A DNA stretch of 42,570 nucleotides from a virus, in the IMG/VR virus record IMGVR_UViG_3300020215_000031, positions 1 to 42,570 of that record. The stretch is one strand, 5' to 3'. The position numbers and the translations under genes are program-made. The first letter of the stretch is position 1. Every line of letters starts with the position of its first letter. Shown one piece after another: positions 12,878 through 19,644 of the stretch. The notes below the pieces were generated by a model. The model was given only the letters and a program-made list of their open reading frames with translations, ran no database searches and had not been told where the DNA came from.

Positions 12878-14563
12878 ATGACAATGACTCGCGAAGAAAT
12901 TATTGCAGCCTACCCCATTGAAGCTGAGTTGGCTAAGCGTGGGATTCAGTTAAAGCGTAAAGGCAATGAGCTAACCTGCCTCTGTCCATTTCACACAGAG
13001 TCCACACCTAGCTTTACAGTTACTCCATCGAAATCTCTCTTCTACTGCTTTGGCTGTGGAGTCAATGGCAGCGTCATTGATCTTGTAATGAAGCTCGACC
13101 GCCTTAGTTCAGCCAAGGCGATGGCAAAACTCACGGGAGAGAATCCACCTCAACCACCAGAACCAAAAACAGCCATCACGTTTGGTGGTAAAGAAGAGAA
13201 GATCTATAAGTATCTCGATGAAACTGGCGAACTCCTCTACGAGGTTGTTCGCTATAATCCTAAAGGCTTTCGCCAGCGCCACTACGTCAACGGCAATGTC
13301 GTGTGGTCGATGGATGGTGTTCGTAGGGTTCCATACAATCTTCCTACAGTACTTAATACAAACAAAGTGTGGATCGTCGAGGGGGAAAAAGATGCGGATA
13401 AATTAGGCGATCACGGCATCGTAGCCACCTGCAACGTTGGTGGAGCTGGAAAATGGATGGAAGGCTATTCTGATTTTCTAAAAGGAAAAGATGTAATTCT
13501 TTGTGGTGACAACGATGAGCCTGGCAAGAAACATATCGCTGGCGTACTCGACTCCCTCGCTGGCAAGGTCAAGTCGGCTCGCGTTGTCACCATTCCTTCT
13601 CCTTATAAGGATGTCTCCGACTTCCTTTCGACTAATACGGTTGAACATTTCCACGCCCTTTTAGATTTGGCTGATAAGGCCCCACGCATTGACGGCGGCA
13701 TCAATATCCCTGTTCGCTCTATGGGGGAGTTGGAGCATAGTTATCGTGAGTTCCTTAAGGTGGCTGAAACCACTTCCCTTAATCTTGGTGGCTGGCTTCC
13801 AAGCTTAGGTAAGAACGTCCGCAGTCTTGTCCCTGGCGAACTTGTTACCGTTATGGCCGACACTGGTGTAGGCAAAACAGCCATCCTCCAAAACATCGCC
13901 ATTCATGCACGGCCGCTCAAGGTTCTCCTCTTCGAGCTAGAACTGCCTGGCACCCTCTGCTTTGAACGCTTTCTTCAGATCGATAGTCAACGCCCAGGAA
14001 ACCGCATTCAGTCCACGTACGCCAATGGAGGCCAAGAAGATTGGGAGACCCATGGCCGCATCAATCACATCTACACCTGCTCGCTATCCAAGCTGTCTGT
14101 GGAGGACATCGAAAAGCTCATCATTAAATCTGAGCTTAAGATTGGCGAGCGCCCCGCAGTAGTAATGATTGATTACATTGGCCTCGTGGCTGGAAAGGGC
14201 GGGAGCCGCTACGAGCGCATGTCGAACGTGGCTGAGGAAATGAAGGTGTTAGCTAAGTCCACAAACACCATCATCATCCTCTCCTCGCAGATCCATCGTA
14301 AAGCAGAAGACGCTGGCAAGGCAGTATCACTTCACGACGCCAAGGACTCTGGCTCCATCGAAAACTCCTCTGGCTTAGTCCTTGGCTGCTGGAAGGAGTC
14401 TCATGCTCAGCTCAACATCAAGGTTCTTAAGAACACCAAAGGCAAGGCTGGCTTCACCATCCCATGCCGTTTCGATGGTGAGTCCCTTTCCATCACGGAA
14501 ATGATCGTCCCAGATAAAACACCCAAATGGCTGAGAGATTCAGACCGAGAGGAGGCGGCGTGA
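12878..14563 (+). CDS. Primase-helicase (T7 gp4-like)
   Basis: The protein of about 561 residues has an N-terminal zinc-binding domain (CPFH at 36-39 and CFGC at 57-60), a TOPRIM domain (VWIVEGEKDADKL near 165, LCGDNDEPGK near 205) and a DnaB/RecA-type helicase domain with Walker A DTGVGKTA (near 328) and Walker B VVMIDYIGLV (near 428). It primes and unwinds DNA at the phage fork. I start at ATG 12878, just after the previous stop; ATG 12884 is also possible and an earlier TTG is unlikely. Confidence 0.95.
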   Translation: MTMTREEIIAAYPIEAELAKRGIQLKRKGNELTCLCPFHTESTPSFTVTPSKSLFYCFGCGVNGSVIDLVMKLDRLSSAKAMAKLTGENPPQPPEPKTAITFGGKEEKIYKYLDETGELLYEVVRYNPKGFRQRHYVNGNVVWSMDGVRRVPYNLPTVLNTNKVWIVEGEKDADKLGDHGIVATCNVGGAGKWMEGYSDFLKGKDVILCGDNDEPGKKHIAGVLDSLAGKVKSARVVTIPSPYKDVSDFLSTNTVEHFHALLDLADKAPRIDGGINIPVRSMGELEHSYREFLKVAETTSLNLGGWLPSLGKNVRSLVPGELVTVMADTGVGKTAILQNIAIHARPLKVLLFELELPGTLCFERFLQIDSQRPGNRIQSTYANGGQEDWETHGRINHIYTCSLSKLSVEDIEKLIIKSELKIGERPAVVMIDYIGLVAGKGGSRYERMSNVAEEMKVLAKSTNTIIILSSQIHRKAEDAGKAVSLHDAKDSGSIENSSGLVLGCWKESHAQLNIKVLKNTKGKAGFTIPCRFDGESLSITEMIVPDKTPKWLRDSDREEAA

Positions 14564-14934
14564 ATGAAGAACAAATCCGAAAACTCTTCCCCCAAGCCAG
14601 TGCCGACTTCATCCGAAAAAACTTTGGTGATGTGGTTGAAGGTGCCTGGGAGGACGCCTCTACTCAACCAGCTTCTAGGGATGGGACATTGGCAGAGAGC
14701 CAAGCTCAAGAAACAAATCCAGTTGGCTTTTTTATCCGCATTACGAGCGTGCGGAAAAGACTCGCGGATTGGGATGGCATCGTTGGCAAGTACCACACTG
14801 ACTGCATCCGCTATGCTGGAATCATACCTAACGATGATCCAACAACGGCGTTTATCCAAACAACGCAACGCAAAGCAGAAAAAGGCGAAGAAGAGCATAC
14901 GCTCATAGAGGTATACAAATGGAATCCATCTTAA
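14560..14934 (+). CDS. RusA-like resolvase: frame B (GTG start; catalytic C-terminal half)
   Basis: A 124-residue frame begins with GTG 14560, which overlaps the primase stop. Its first 20 residues (NEEQIRKLFPQASADFIRKN) look like the usual leader of phage RusA-like proteins. Its last 66 carry the catalytic pattern RLADWDGIVGKYHTDCIRYA then GIIPNDD: the Asp-x-Asp, Lys, Asp and Asp-Asp expected of RusA Holliday-junction resolvases. The middle part (about residues 21-58) does not resemble the family; the expected segment is in the other frame (14564-14734). Frame changes fall at A6 and T6 runs. The stop overlaps the next gene. Confidence 0.65.
   Translation: MNEEQIRKLFPQASADFIRKNFGDVVEGAWEDASTQPASRDGTLAESQAQETNPVGFFIRITSVRKRLADWDGIVGKYHTDCIRYAGIIPNDDPTTAFIQTTQRKAEKGEEEHTLIEVYKWNPS
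14564..14908 (+). CDS. RusA-like resolvase: frame A (N-terminal core)
   Basis: A 114-residue frame starts at ATG 14564, 8 bases after GGAGG, the best SD spacing here. It contains VPGRTPLLNQLLGMGHWQRA and KLKKQIQLAFL, matching the N-terminal strand-turn-helix of RusA-like enzymes. After codon 57 it becomes Ser/Thr- then Lys-rich. A -1 shift at the T6-A heptamer would join codons 1-57 to 66 codons of frame B, giving a 123-residue protein, close to the roughly 120 residues of E. coli RusA. Whether frame A is also used alone is unknown. Confidence 0.55.
   Translation: MKNKSENSSPKPVPTSSEKTLVMWLKVPGRTPLLNQLLGMGHWQRAKLKKQIQLAFLSALRACGKDSRIGMASLASTTLTASAMLESYLTMIQQRRLSKQRNAKQKKAKKSIRS
14728..14734 (+). 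other. Candidate -1 frameshift heptamer T TTT TTA
   Basis: In frame A the codons are GCT TTT TTA, so the heptamer is in register for simultaneous -1 slippage, the same heptamer used in HIV-1 gag-pol. A 6-base hairpin TCCGCA-N9-TGCGGA (14735-14755) follows directly, closer than the usual 5-9 base spacer. The -1 frame reads straight into the RusA catalytic half. An in-register A AAA AAC heptamer sits at 14616-14622 in frame B, at the other frame switch. Confidence 0.55.
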
Positions 14935-15023
14935 TTTTCATCATCGGAGCAATCTTAGGCGCAGCGGCGATGTTCGGCATTATCGCCTATGTCTTTTTTA
15001 TAAAGTTTTGGAACCACAGCTAA
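14919..15023 (+). CDS. Tiny single-span membrane protein
   Basis: A 34-residue frame starts at ATG 14919 with an AGAGG SD 7 bases upstream. It is almost entirely one membrane helix (ILIFIIGAILGAAAMFGIIA) ending FIKFWNHS. It overlaps the end of the RusA-like gene. Similar mini-membrane proteins occur in early phage operons as inhibitors or exclusion factors; no function can be assigned. Confidence 0.65.
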   Translation: MESILIFIIGAILGAAAMFGIIAYVFFIKFWNHS

Positions 15024-15031
15024 CAAACTAT

Positions 15032-15247
15032 ATGAGAACCTATATAATCGAATATTACTTTATCGAGCGACAAGATAAGTACGCCATGGACGAAAACGTT
15101 ACTGATTTCACAGAAGATAAGTCTCAGGCGTTCCGCTTCTATAAACTACTCGACACAATTGAAATTGCATCAGAGAGCGGTTGCACGTTATGGGGAGTCT
15201 ATAACGACGGATACTCTCGGAAGATCCTCGACTTCCAACACCCATGA
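15032..15247 (+). CDS. Hypothetical early protein
   Basis: The 71-residue acidic product begins MRTYIIEYYFIERQD. ATG 15032 follows an A-rich leader (AACAAACTATATG) almost identical to that of the gene at 5726 and lacks an SD. The alternating pattern with FTEDKSQAFRFYKLL suggests a small alpha/beta fold. Unknown function. Confidence 0.65.
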   Translation: MRTYIIEYYFIERQDKYAMDENVTDFTEDKSQAFRFYKLLDTIEIASESGCTLWGVYNDGYSRKILDFQHP

Positions 15248-15432
15248 CAGCTCCTCACGGCAAACCCCACAAAGCACGATGTGTGATTTGTGGGGAATGG
15301 ACACCCTCCCCCATCCTCTTCGATCCTACGTTCAATGGCTGGGTTTGCGGAGATTGTGTGGATCCAAGCTTAGACGCACAGAAGTTTTTGAAAGATTGCA
15401 ATATAACCTTAAGGCCACCAGAAGATGAGTAA
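15244..15432 (+). CDS. Small zinc-ribbon protein
   Basis: The 62-residue product has CVICGEW and CGDC pairs separated by about 20 residues, a typical zinc knuckle pair. ATG overlaps the previous stop (ATGA). Unknown function; one of several Cys-pair proteins in this cargo operon. Confidence 0.72.
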   Translation: MTAPHGKPHKARCVICGEWTPSPILFDPTFNGWVCGDCVDPSLDAQKFLKDCNITLRPPEDE

Positions 15433-15649
15433 CCCCGAATGCCGCAACTGTAGGTTTTGGTTTACCCACAATGTAAATCATGGGGAAGGACGTTGCCGTA
15501 GGCACGCCCCTGTGTGGCTTGGCATCATTACAACACTTAAAGATGAAGACAATTTTGGTTGGCCCATGACACAACGTCATAACTGGTGCGGCGACCACGT
15601 CCCAGCGCCAGAGGCGGGTGAACCCCGACAGGAGGAGAAAGAATTATGA
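15425..15649 (+). CDS. Small Cys-rich protein (CxxCRFW type)
   Basis: The 74-residue protein has CRNCRFWF, GRCRRHAP and MTQRHNWCGDH. This C-x2-C, C, W-C-G-D-H arrangement is a recurring small phage protein pattern, likely binding one zinc or iron-sulfur centre. It overlaps the previous gene by 8 bases. Its molecular role is not known. Confidence 0.8.
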   Translation: MSNPECRNCRFWFTHNVNHGEGRCRRHAPVWLGIITTLKDEDNFGWPMTQRHNWCGDHVPAPEAGEPRQEEKEL

Positions 15650-15849
15650 ACAACGTTAACAATGAAGCCGTGGGCTACCAATGTGCCCCTGTGCAGGTAG
15701 CATCTTGCCCAGCAATTTCCTTCGTGGCTGAAGAGGCGAAAGCCGAAACTCTCGCAGTGAGAGTACCGCGGAGTGGTCCAAGCTGGGGAACAACTGACCA
15801 CCAGGGGGCACGACTTCATTGTTACAATTTTCAAGCACAACAGCTATGA
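15646..15849 (+). CDS. Hypothetical early protein
   Basis: The 67-residue product (MNNVNNEAVGYQCAP) has no recognised domain. GGAGGAG lies upstream at a good distance from ATG 15646, which overlaps the previous stop. That strong SD supports expression despite the unremarkable composition. Confidence 0.6.
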   Translation: MNNVNNEAVGYQCAPVQVASCPAISFVAEEAKAETLAVRVPRSGPSWGTTDHQGARLHCYNFQAQQL

Positions 15850-16061
15850 CCACCCGCCCCTCTAGAAAGCGAAAGCCTGACGCGTGGCAGTGTGTTTACA
15901 AGGAAATGCTACGCTCTGTGAGGCGTTACGATAGAGCTGTGGAGAAGCACCTCAAGCTTGGAGCGAGGGATCTATGTCTTGTCTGGTGGAACAAAAAAAT
16001 GGGGCTTATCGAGGCGATAAACATTCTGAGGATACACGGCAAACTGAAGGACCCCAAATGA
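15846..16061 (+). CDS. Small basic hypothetical protein
   Basis: The 71-residue Arg/Lys-rich protein (TTRPSRKRKPDAW) is probably mostly helical. Its charge suggests nucleic acid binding, as inference only. ATG overlaps the previous TGA. Confidence 0.62.
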   Translation: MTTRPSRKRKPDAWQCVYKEMLRSVRRYDRAVEKHLKLGARDLCLVWWNKKMGLIEAINILRIHGKLKDPK

Positions 16062-16279
16062 ACCCAGGACGCACCCACTTTGCAGACGATGCCACATTGA
16101 AACGCCTTCTTGAGCTTGAGAACGAAAACAAGAAGCTTCGCGGGTTGTTGGAGGATGCAAATAAAGTAATAGAGAAGAAAATAATCGAGAATTATCGCTT
16201 GCAGGACACCTTGAGAGCACTGGATCTCGAAAGGAAGCGATTACGTGCCGCCTACGCCGCCCTGGAGGGGAAGCGATGA
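16058..16279 (+). CDS. Small coiled-coil protein
   Basis: The 73-residue product has a continuous heptad-rich helix (LKRLLELENENKKLRGLLE) through most of its length. ATG 16058 overlaps the previous stop. Similar short coiled-coil proteins are common in phage accessory operons. Confidence 0.65.
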   Translation: MNPGRTHFADDATLKRLLELENENKKLRGLLEDANKVIEKKIIENYRLQDTLRALDLERKRLRAAYAALEGKR

Positions 16280-16560
16280 CGGACGAGCAATTGAGAGAGA
16301 TGAAGGAGTTGTGTGAATCGCGCAAGGCGTATCTCGCATGGACCTCTAAGAAGTCGGTCGATGATATAGCGGGAAAGATTTATGTGGGCGAGATCATAGA
16401 CGAACTCCTTCGATGCCGTGAGGCGTTGCGGAAATACGCGGATCCCGAGAACTGGTGTTATTACGACGAATCAGGCTGCCCTAAGGCAATCGGCGAATCT
16501 GAAGAAAGTTGCATGCTTGGACCAACCGTAGCCCGAGAAGCCCTCCAGGAGTCCAAATGA
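16276..16560 (+). CDS. Hypothetical phage protein (ELLRCREALRKYADPENW type)
   Basis: The 94-residue product contains GEIIDELLRCREALRKYADP followed by NWCYYDESGCP. This helix and ADPENW-like turn recurs in small proteins of many phages with no known function. ATG overlaps the previous stop. Confidence 0.72.
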   Translation: MTDEQLREMKELCESRKAYLAWTSKKSVDDIAGKIYVGEIIDELLRCREALRKYADPENWCYYDESGCPKAIGESEESCMLGPTVAREALQESK

Positions 16561-16814
16561 ATCTTGAAGGCATTATTCCGAAGGGTTGGAGGCTTTACAC
16601 AATCGACGCTTCTATTGAGGGAACCTACTCAACGATGCTTGTGAGAACTGAAGCAGATCGCACGGCTTGGCATAAATTAGACGACCTAAACAAAGAAAAT
16701 GTGGATTTGTATGTATCCGCTTCTGGCAATTCATTGCGACAGTCAATTGAAGCAGCCTCTCTAAAGTGCAGTGCGTTTCCTCCGCAAGAAGCCATCCAGG
16801 AGGCGAAGCGATAA
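16557..16814 (+). CDS. Hypothetical phage protein (GWRLYTIDAS type)
   Basis: The 85-residue protein begins MNLEGIIPKGWRLYTIDAS and has WHKLDDLNKENVDLYVSASG then LRQSIEAA. The order W-R-L-Y-D-S, R, W-H, D-L-Y-V-G, L-A is that of a common phage small-protein family of unknown function. ATG overlaps the previous stop. Confidence 0.75.
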   Translation: MNLEGIIPKGWRLYTIDASIEGTYSTMLVRTEADRTAWHKLDDLNKENVDLYVSASGNSLRQSIEAASLKCSAFPPQEAIQEAKR

Positions 16815-16981
16815 TGAAAGCAAGTTTGGTTAAGCATTGTTACGTGCTCAATGGGACGGCTAAGTTTAGCTGTTTGGTAGAAACTCCATGGTTTGGTCTT
16901 GGGTTTAAGATCCATGATTGGGGAATCAGACTATTACTCGTCACACACCACCTCTGCATTCATCGGGAGGATTTTTTATGA
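16814..16981 (+). CDS. Small hypothetical protein
   Basis: The 55-residue product (MKASLVKHCYVLNGT) is hydrophobic near WGIRLLLVTHHLCIH. It lies between well-supported genes and its stop overlaps the next ATG. No family is recognised and it could be a spacer frame. Confidence 0.5.
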   Translation: MKASLVKHCYVLNGTAKFSCLVETPWFGLGFKIHDWGIRLLLVTHHLCIHREDFL

Positions 16982-17820
16982 CCACCCCAAACCCAACCCC
17001 CAAGGAATCCTTGACAGTTCAGACCCCCGACAAGAGCGAAGAGCCACTAACGCGATATACCTTTCATGACGGCTGGGGCACTGAGGAAGATAAGGTTGGC
17101 GAGCGGGTTAAACATGAAGACGCGCAACAGCGCATTGCCGCCCTACAAGGGGAGCTGGAGAAGTGGAAGAACGCTTGCATTAAGCTGGGGAGCGTAGCAA
17201 ACAACTCAGTTGGGTTGGTTATGAACAACATTCGCTCTGTCGATGTTGCCGAGCTACAAGATCTTCAATCCCAACTCACCGCCGCCACGAAGGAGAGAGA
17301 TGAGGCGAGAGCAAGTTGTGCGGCTATGCGTCAGACCCTTCTTCAAGAGAAGAGTGATTTAATCGACTGCATTAAAAACCTCGCAGCACAAGGCACCTTT
17401 GATGAGGGGCTTGAAGAAATGCTCGGCAATGTGAAGAAAGCCCTTTCCACCGATTGCGGCAAAGAGATTCTTGAGGAGCTAGAACGTCTGAGGAAGAGCC
17501 ATGCAGAGTTTTACGATGATACTGTTGAGAGCCAAACAATCATTGAAGACTTGGAAAAGCGATTGCGCCTTGCTGAAGCGGTTATCAAATCGGCTGGCGA
17601 GTTCGGCAGCTACGCAAAGGCATGCCAACATACAAACACAGGTATTTACATGGTTGGATTCTGGGAAAAGTTCCAACCATTTGAGGAAGCTTACGACGCT
17701 TTTATGGCCCACGCGAGAGACGGTGTCCAATCGCCAGAAGTGCCAACTAATCTTCCAACAACAGTGCCAGCCGAAGATCATCCTTTGCGCGGGTCCGAAG
17801 ACAAAGGAGGAGTGAAGTGA
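16978..17820 (+). CDS. Coiled-coil phage protein (Ea22/Ead-like layout)
   Basis: The 280-residue protein has a Pro/Thr-rich start, a YTFHDGWGTEEDKVGERV segment, long coiled coils (HEDAQQRIAALQGELEKW; LQSQLTAATKERDEARA; EELERLRKSHAEFY) and a C-terminal globular segment with YAKACQHTNTGIYMVGFWEK. Such modular coiled-coil proteins, often built from shared segments, are common in early phage operons; function is unknown. A strong SD (GGGAGG) precedes ATG 16978. Confidence 0.75.
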   Translation: MTTPNPTPKESLTVQTPDKSEEPLTRYTFHDGWGTEEDKVGERVKHEDAQQRIAALQGELEKWKNACIKLGSVANNSVGLVMNNIRSVDVAELQDLQSQLTAATKERDEARASCAAMRQTLLQEKSDLIDCIKNLAAQGTFDEGLEEMLGNVKKALSTDCGKEILEELERLRKSHAEFYDDTVESQTIIEDLEKRLRLAEAVIKSAGEFGSYAKACQHTNTGIYMVGFWEKFQPFEEAYDAFMAHARDGVQSPEVPTNLPTTVPAEDHPLRGSEDKGGVK

Positions 17821-18026
17821 GTGATTACACTGACCACGCGCTAATGCTCATGCCTCATGTTTCGCGATCCGCAACGGAAGTAAGAATGTATGGATGGAGA
17901 AATATGCGCACTATTACCCGCGAGGAATACGAGTACTGGCAGCGGAATATCCTTCCCATCGGGTGGGCCATCATAAGCGTGCCATCATCTTGGAAGAACG
18001 AAGCACTCCTAAAAGGAACCAAATGA
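17817..18026 (+). CDS. Hypothetical early protein
   Basis: The 69-residue product (GTG start at 17817, overlapping the previous TGA) contains YGWRNMRTITREEYEYWQRN, a helical segment, and ILPIGWAIIS. It has no known family. GGAGG lies just upstream. Confidence 0.62.
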   Translation: MSDYTDHALMLMPHVSRSATEVRMYGWRNMRTITREEYEYWQRNILPIGWAIISVPSSWKNEALLKGTK

Positions 18027-18190
18027 ACGCCCCACTATGGAGAGAGGAGATTTGCCCCGTGTGTAAGAATAGAATGATTTACCAGGGTGCTACAGCTACA
18101 GGCAAAGCGCCGTTATTCGATCACTATATTTGCTACTGCTGCGACTCACGCATTTCCGTCCAGCAGACCAAAGCCGAGGAGAACCAATGA
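18023..18190 (+). CDS. Small zinc-ribbon protein
   Basis: The 55-residue protein has CPVCKNRMIY and CYCCDSRISV, two CxxC pairs about 22 residues apart. This is a minimal zinc ribbon. AAAAGGAACC precedes the ATG, which overlaps the previous stop. Confidence 0.72.
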   Translation: MNAPLWREEICPVCKNRMIYQGATATGKAPLFDHYICYCCDSRISVQQTKAEENQ

Positions 18191-18555
18191 GCCCAGAAGC
18201 GATAAACAAAGCGGTTGCTGAAGCGTGTGGATGGAAAATTATTCCAGAGCGTCCAAATCCAGGGCATGCAAGAAATCCAGAGAATCCTCCCACATTGCGC
18301 GAACAGTATGTGAATCCAGAGGGACGCATATACTTTCTTCCCGACTTCTGCAACGACCTCAATGCCATTCATGAGGCTGAGAAGATTCTTTTGCAAGATC
18401 ATGGAGAATGGGAGAGGTATTTTTTCTTTCTCGATAGAGTGTGTGATTTTCCAAATCAGATATTCAACCCGCACGCAACCGCCGCACAACGCGCTGAAGC
18501 CTTCTTGCGCACAATCGGCAAGTGGCAACCCGCCCAAGAGAAAGGAGAAGGATGA
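18187..18555 (+). CDS. Phage ABA-sandwich-like domain protein
   Basis: The 122-residue protein begins INKAVAEACGWK and has FLPDFCNDLNAIHEAEKIL, a middle segment with YFFFLDRV, and TAAQRAEAFLRTIGKW. The order of an N-terminal helix, D(Y/F)xxDLNA-EA motif and AxxRAEAFL helix matches the phage ABA sandwich domain, a small fold of unknown role often encoded in phage cargo. A related protein is at 19242. Confidence 0.78.
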   Translation: MSPEAINKAVAEACGWKIIPERPNPGHARNPENPPTLREQYVNPEGRIYFLPDFCNDLNAIHEAEKILLQDHGEWERYFFFLDRVCDFPNQIFNPHATAAQRAEAFLRTIGKWQPAQEKGEG

Positions 18556-18755
18556 AGCTCTGCATAGATTGCAAGTATTACGTAGATAAATTTGAGTTTG
18601 CCATATGCTCGCATCCCAATAATCTCTCGCCTGTAGACGGTAAGCCTGTCGATCATTGTATGACATTGAGAGCCACTAATGCCCCTGATAAATGTGGGAT
18701 GACGGGTGCATGGTTTGAGGTAAAGAAAGAATCCCAAGAGAAAGGCGAAGGATGA
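18552..18755 (+). CDS. Small Cys-rich protein (CIDCKYY type)
   Basis: The 67-residue protein has CIDCKYYVDK, AICSHP, HCMTLRATN and KCGMTGAWFE. The Cys spacing (CxxC, C, C, C) plus the ending GAWFE recurs in small phage proteins and suggests a metal-bound fold. It has a good SD (AAAGGAGAAGG). Confidence 0.78.
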   Translation: MKLCIDCKYYVDKFEFAICSHPNNLSPVDGKPVDHCMTLRATNAPDKCGMTGAWFEVKKESQEKGEG

Positions 18756-18973
18756 TCATATACAACAACTGTAAATGTGGAGAATGCTCAGGCAAGGGTG
18801 AACAAACCAAAGAATGGGCCTTACGGGTTCTTGGAGATGAGACAATGACGAAATGGCAGTGTTTGTGTCCCTGTCACGGCGAAGAAGCAAGAGGAGAGCC
18901 AGTTTCTCCAAAGTCTGAGTTTCTAGAAATGAAGCTTGGCCCTGGCGTGACGGCGAAACAAGAGAAAGGATGA
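18752..18973 (+). CDS. Small Cys-rich protein
   Basis: The 73-residue protein has CKCGEC near the start and CLCPCHGEE in the middle, likely a zinc site. ATG overlaps the previous stop. Function unknown. It ends this run of overlapping genes; about 130 non-coding bases follow. Confidence 0.68.
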   Translation: MIIYNNCKCGECSGKGEQTKEWALRVLGDETMTKWQCLCPCHGEEARGEPVSPKSEFLEMKLGPGVTAKQEKG

Positions 18974-19104
18974 CAAACTATAACCTGACACCAGCAACAA
19001 TCTTGTCCTAGGATAGGTTTACAATAACTTTACGATCCACGAAAAATGAAGGAAGAGGTTTCAATTTTCACGCAGGTCGAATCAACCTCAGCCAACCTTT
19101 TTAT

Positions 19105-19245
19105 ATGAACGAAAAAACTTACACCCTCGAAGAGATCAAAAAGGCATTCTTTGAGGAGTTCCAAGATGCAGGCGAGGTCTACTTTGGTGACGATATTGAA
19201 AGAGAGTGGAAGTATTTTATGGAGAGATTGGAGAAACAGAAATGA
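19105..19245 (+). CDS. Small acidic hypothetical protein
   Basis: A 46-residue frame begins MNEKTYTLEEIKKAFFEEF and has a predicted helix ending EREWKYFMERLEKQK. The TLEEIKKAF-FGDD-W-F arrangement resembles small phage proteins. ATG follows an A/T-rich leader (CTTTTTATATG) without SD, after a 130-base gap that holds a possible TACAAT -10 box. Its TGA overlaps the next ATG. Confidence 0.65.
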   Translation: MNEKTYTLEEIKKAFFEEFQDAGEVYFGDDIEREWKYFMERLEKQK

Positions 19246-19610
19246 ACCCCGACGAACTACAGGCAGGCCGCGAACTCGATGCGCTTATTGCTGAGAAGGC
19301 GATGAAGGAGAGCGAGTTTCCACACCGTTGGATTGGGGCTAATGATAAAACCTGTATTTATTGCGGCCATCAAGAATGGGAAGACGAAGCAGACAAGTCA
19401 TGTGTGATTCCAAGTTATTCCTCCGACATCGCCGCAGCTTGGTTGGTTGCGGAGAAGATTGGGGCACATGACGCGGTGACGATTACTAGGCAAACAAATG
19501 GCTGTAGGTTGAGCAAGCAATGGTCCGCTAGTGCATTCTTTGAAATGGCCGAAGCAGAAACCGCACCGCTCGCTATTTGTCGCTTAGCTTTAAAGCTAAC
19601 TTTAAAATAA
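19242..19610 (+). CDS. Phage ABA-sandwich domain protein
   Basis: The 122-residue protein has AGRELDALIAEKAM at its start, a CIYCGHQEWEDEA zinc-knuckle-like insert, PSYSSDIAAAWLVAEKI and a C-terminal helix. The opening and the YSSDIAAAW motif identify the phage ABA sandwich fold, whose role is unknown. It is the second such protein in this operon after 18187. Confidence 0.85.
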   Translation: MNPDELQAGRELDALIAEKAMKESEFPHRWIGANDKTCIYCGHQEWEDEADKSCVIPSYSSDIAAAWLVAEKIGAHDAVTITRQTNGCRLSKQWSASAFFEMAEAETAPLAICRLALKLTLK

Positions 19611-19616
19611 TTTATT

Positions 19617-19643
19617 TATGGCGCACCAAGACAACCCACATTA
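19617..19643 (+). CDS. Possible 8-codon leader peptide
   Basis: ATG 19617 opens an 8-codon frame (MAHQDNPH) whose TAG is directly followed by the ATG of the DUF932 gene. The A/T-rich sequence before it resembles other non-SD starts in this genome. It may couple translation to the next gene. Chance is not excluded. Confidence 0.25.
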
Positions 19644-19644
19644 G

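Noticed and set aside
14735-14755. Hairpin after the heptamer as proof of programmed frameshifting
   Set aside because: Its 6-base stem starts immediately after the heptamer with no spacer, which is not the usual geometry, so I cite it only as weak support.
18130-18666. Long frames on both strands in the cargo operon
   Set aside because: These overlap chains of short plus-strand genes that have SD sites and coupled start-stop junctions; the alternatives lack both.
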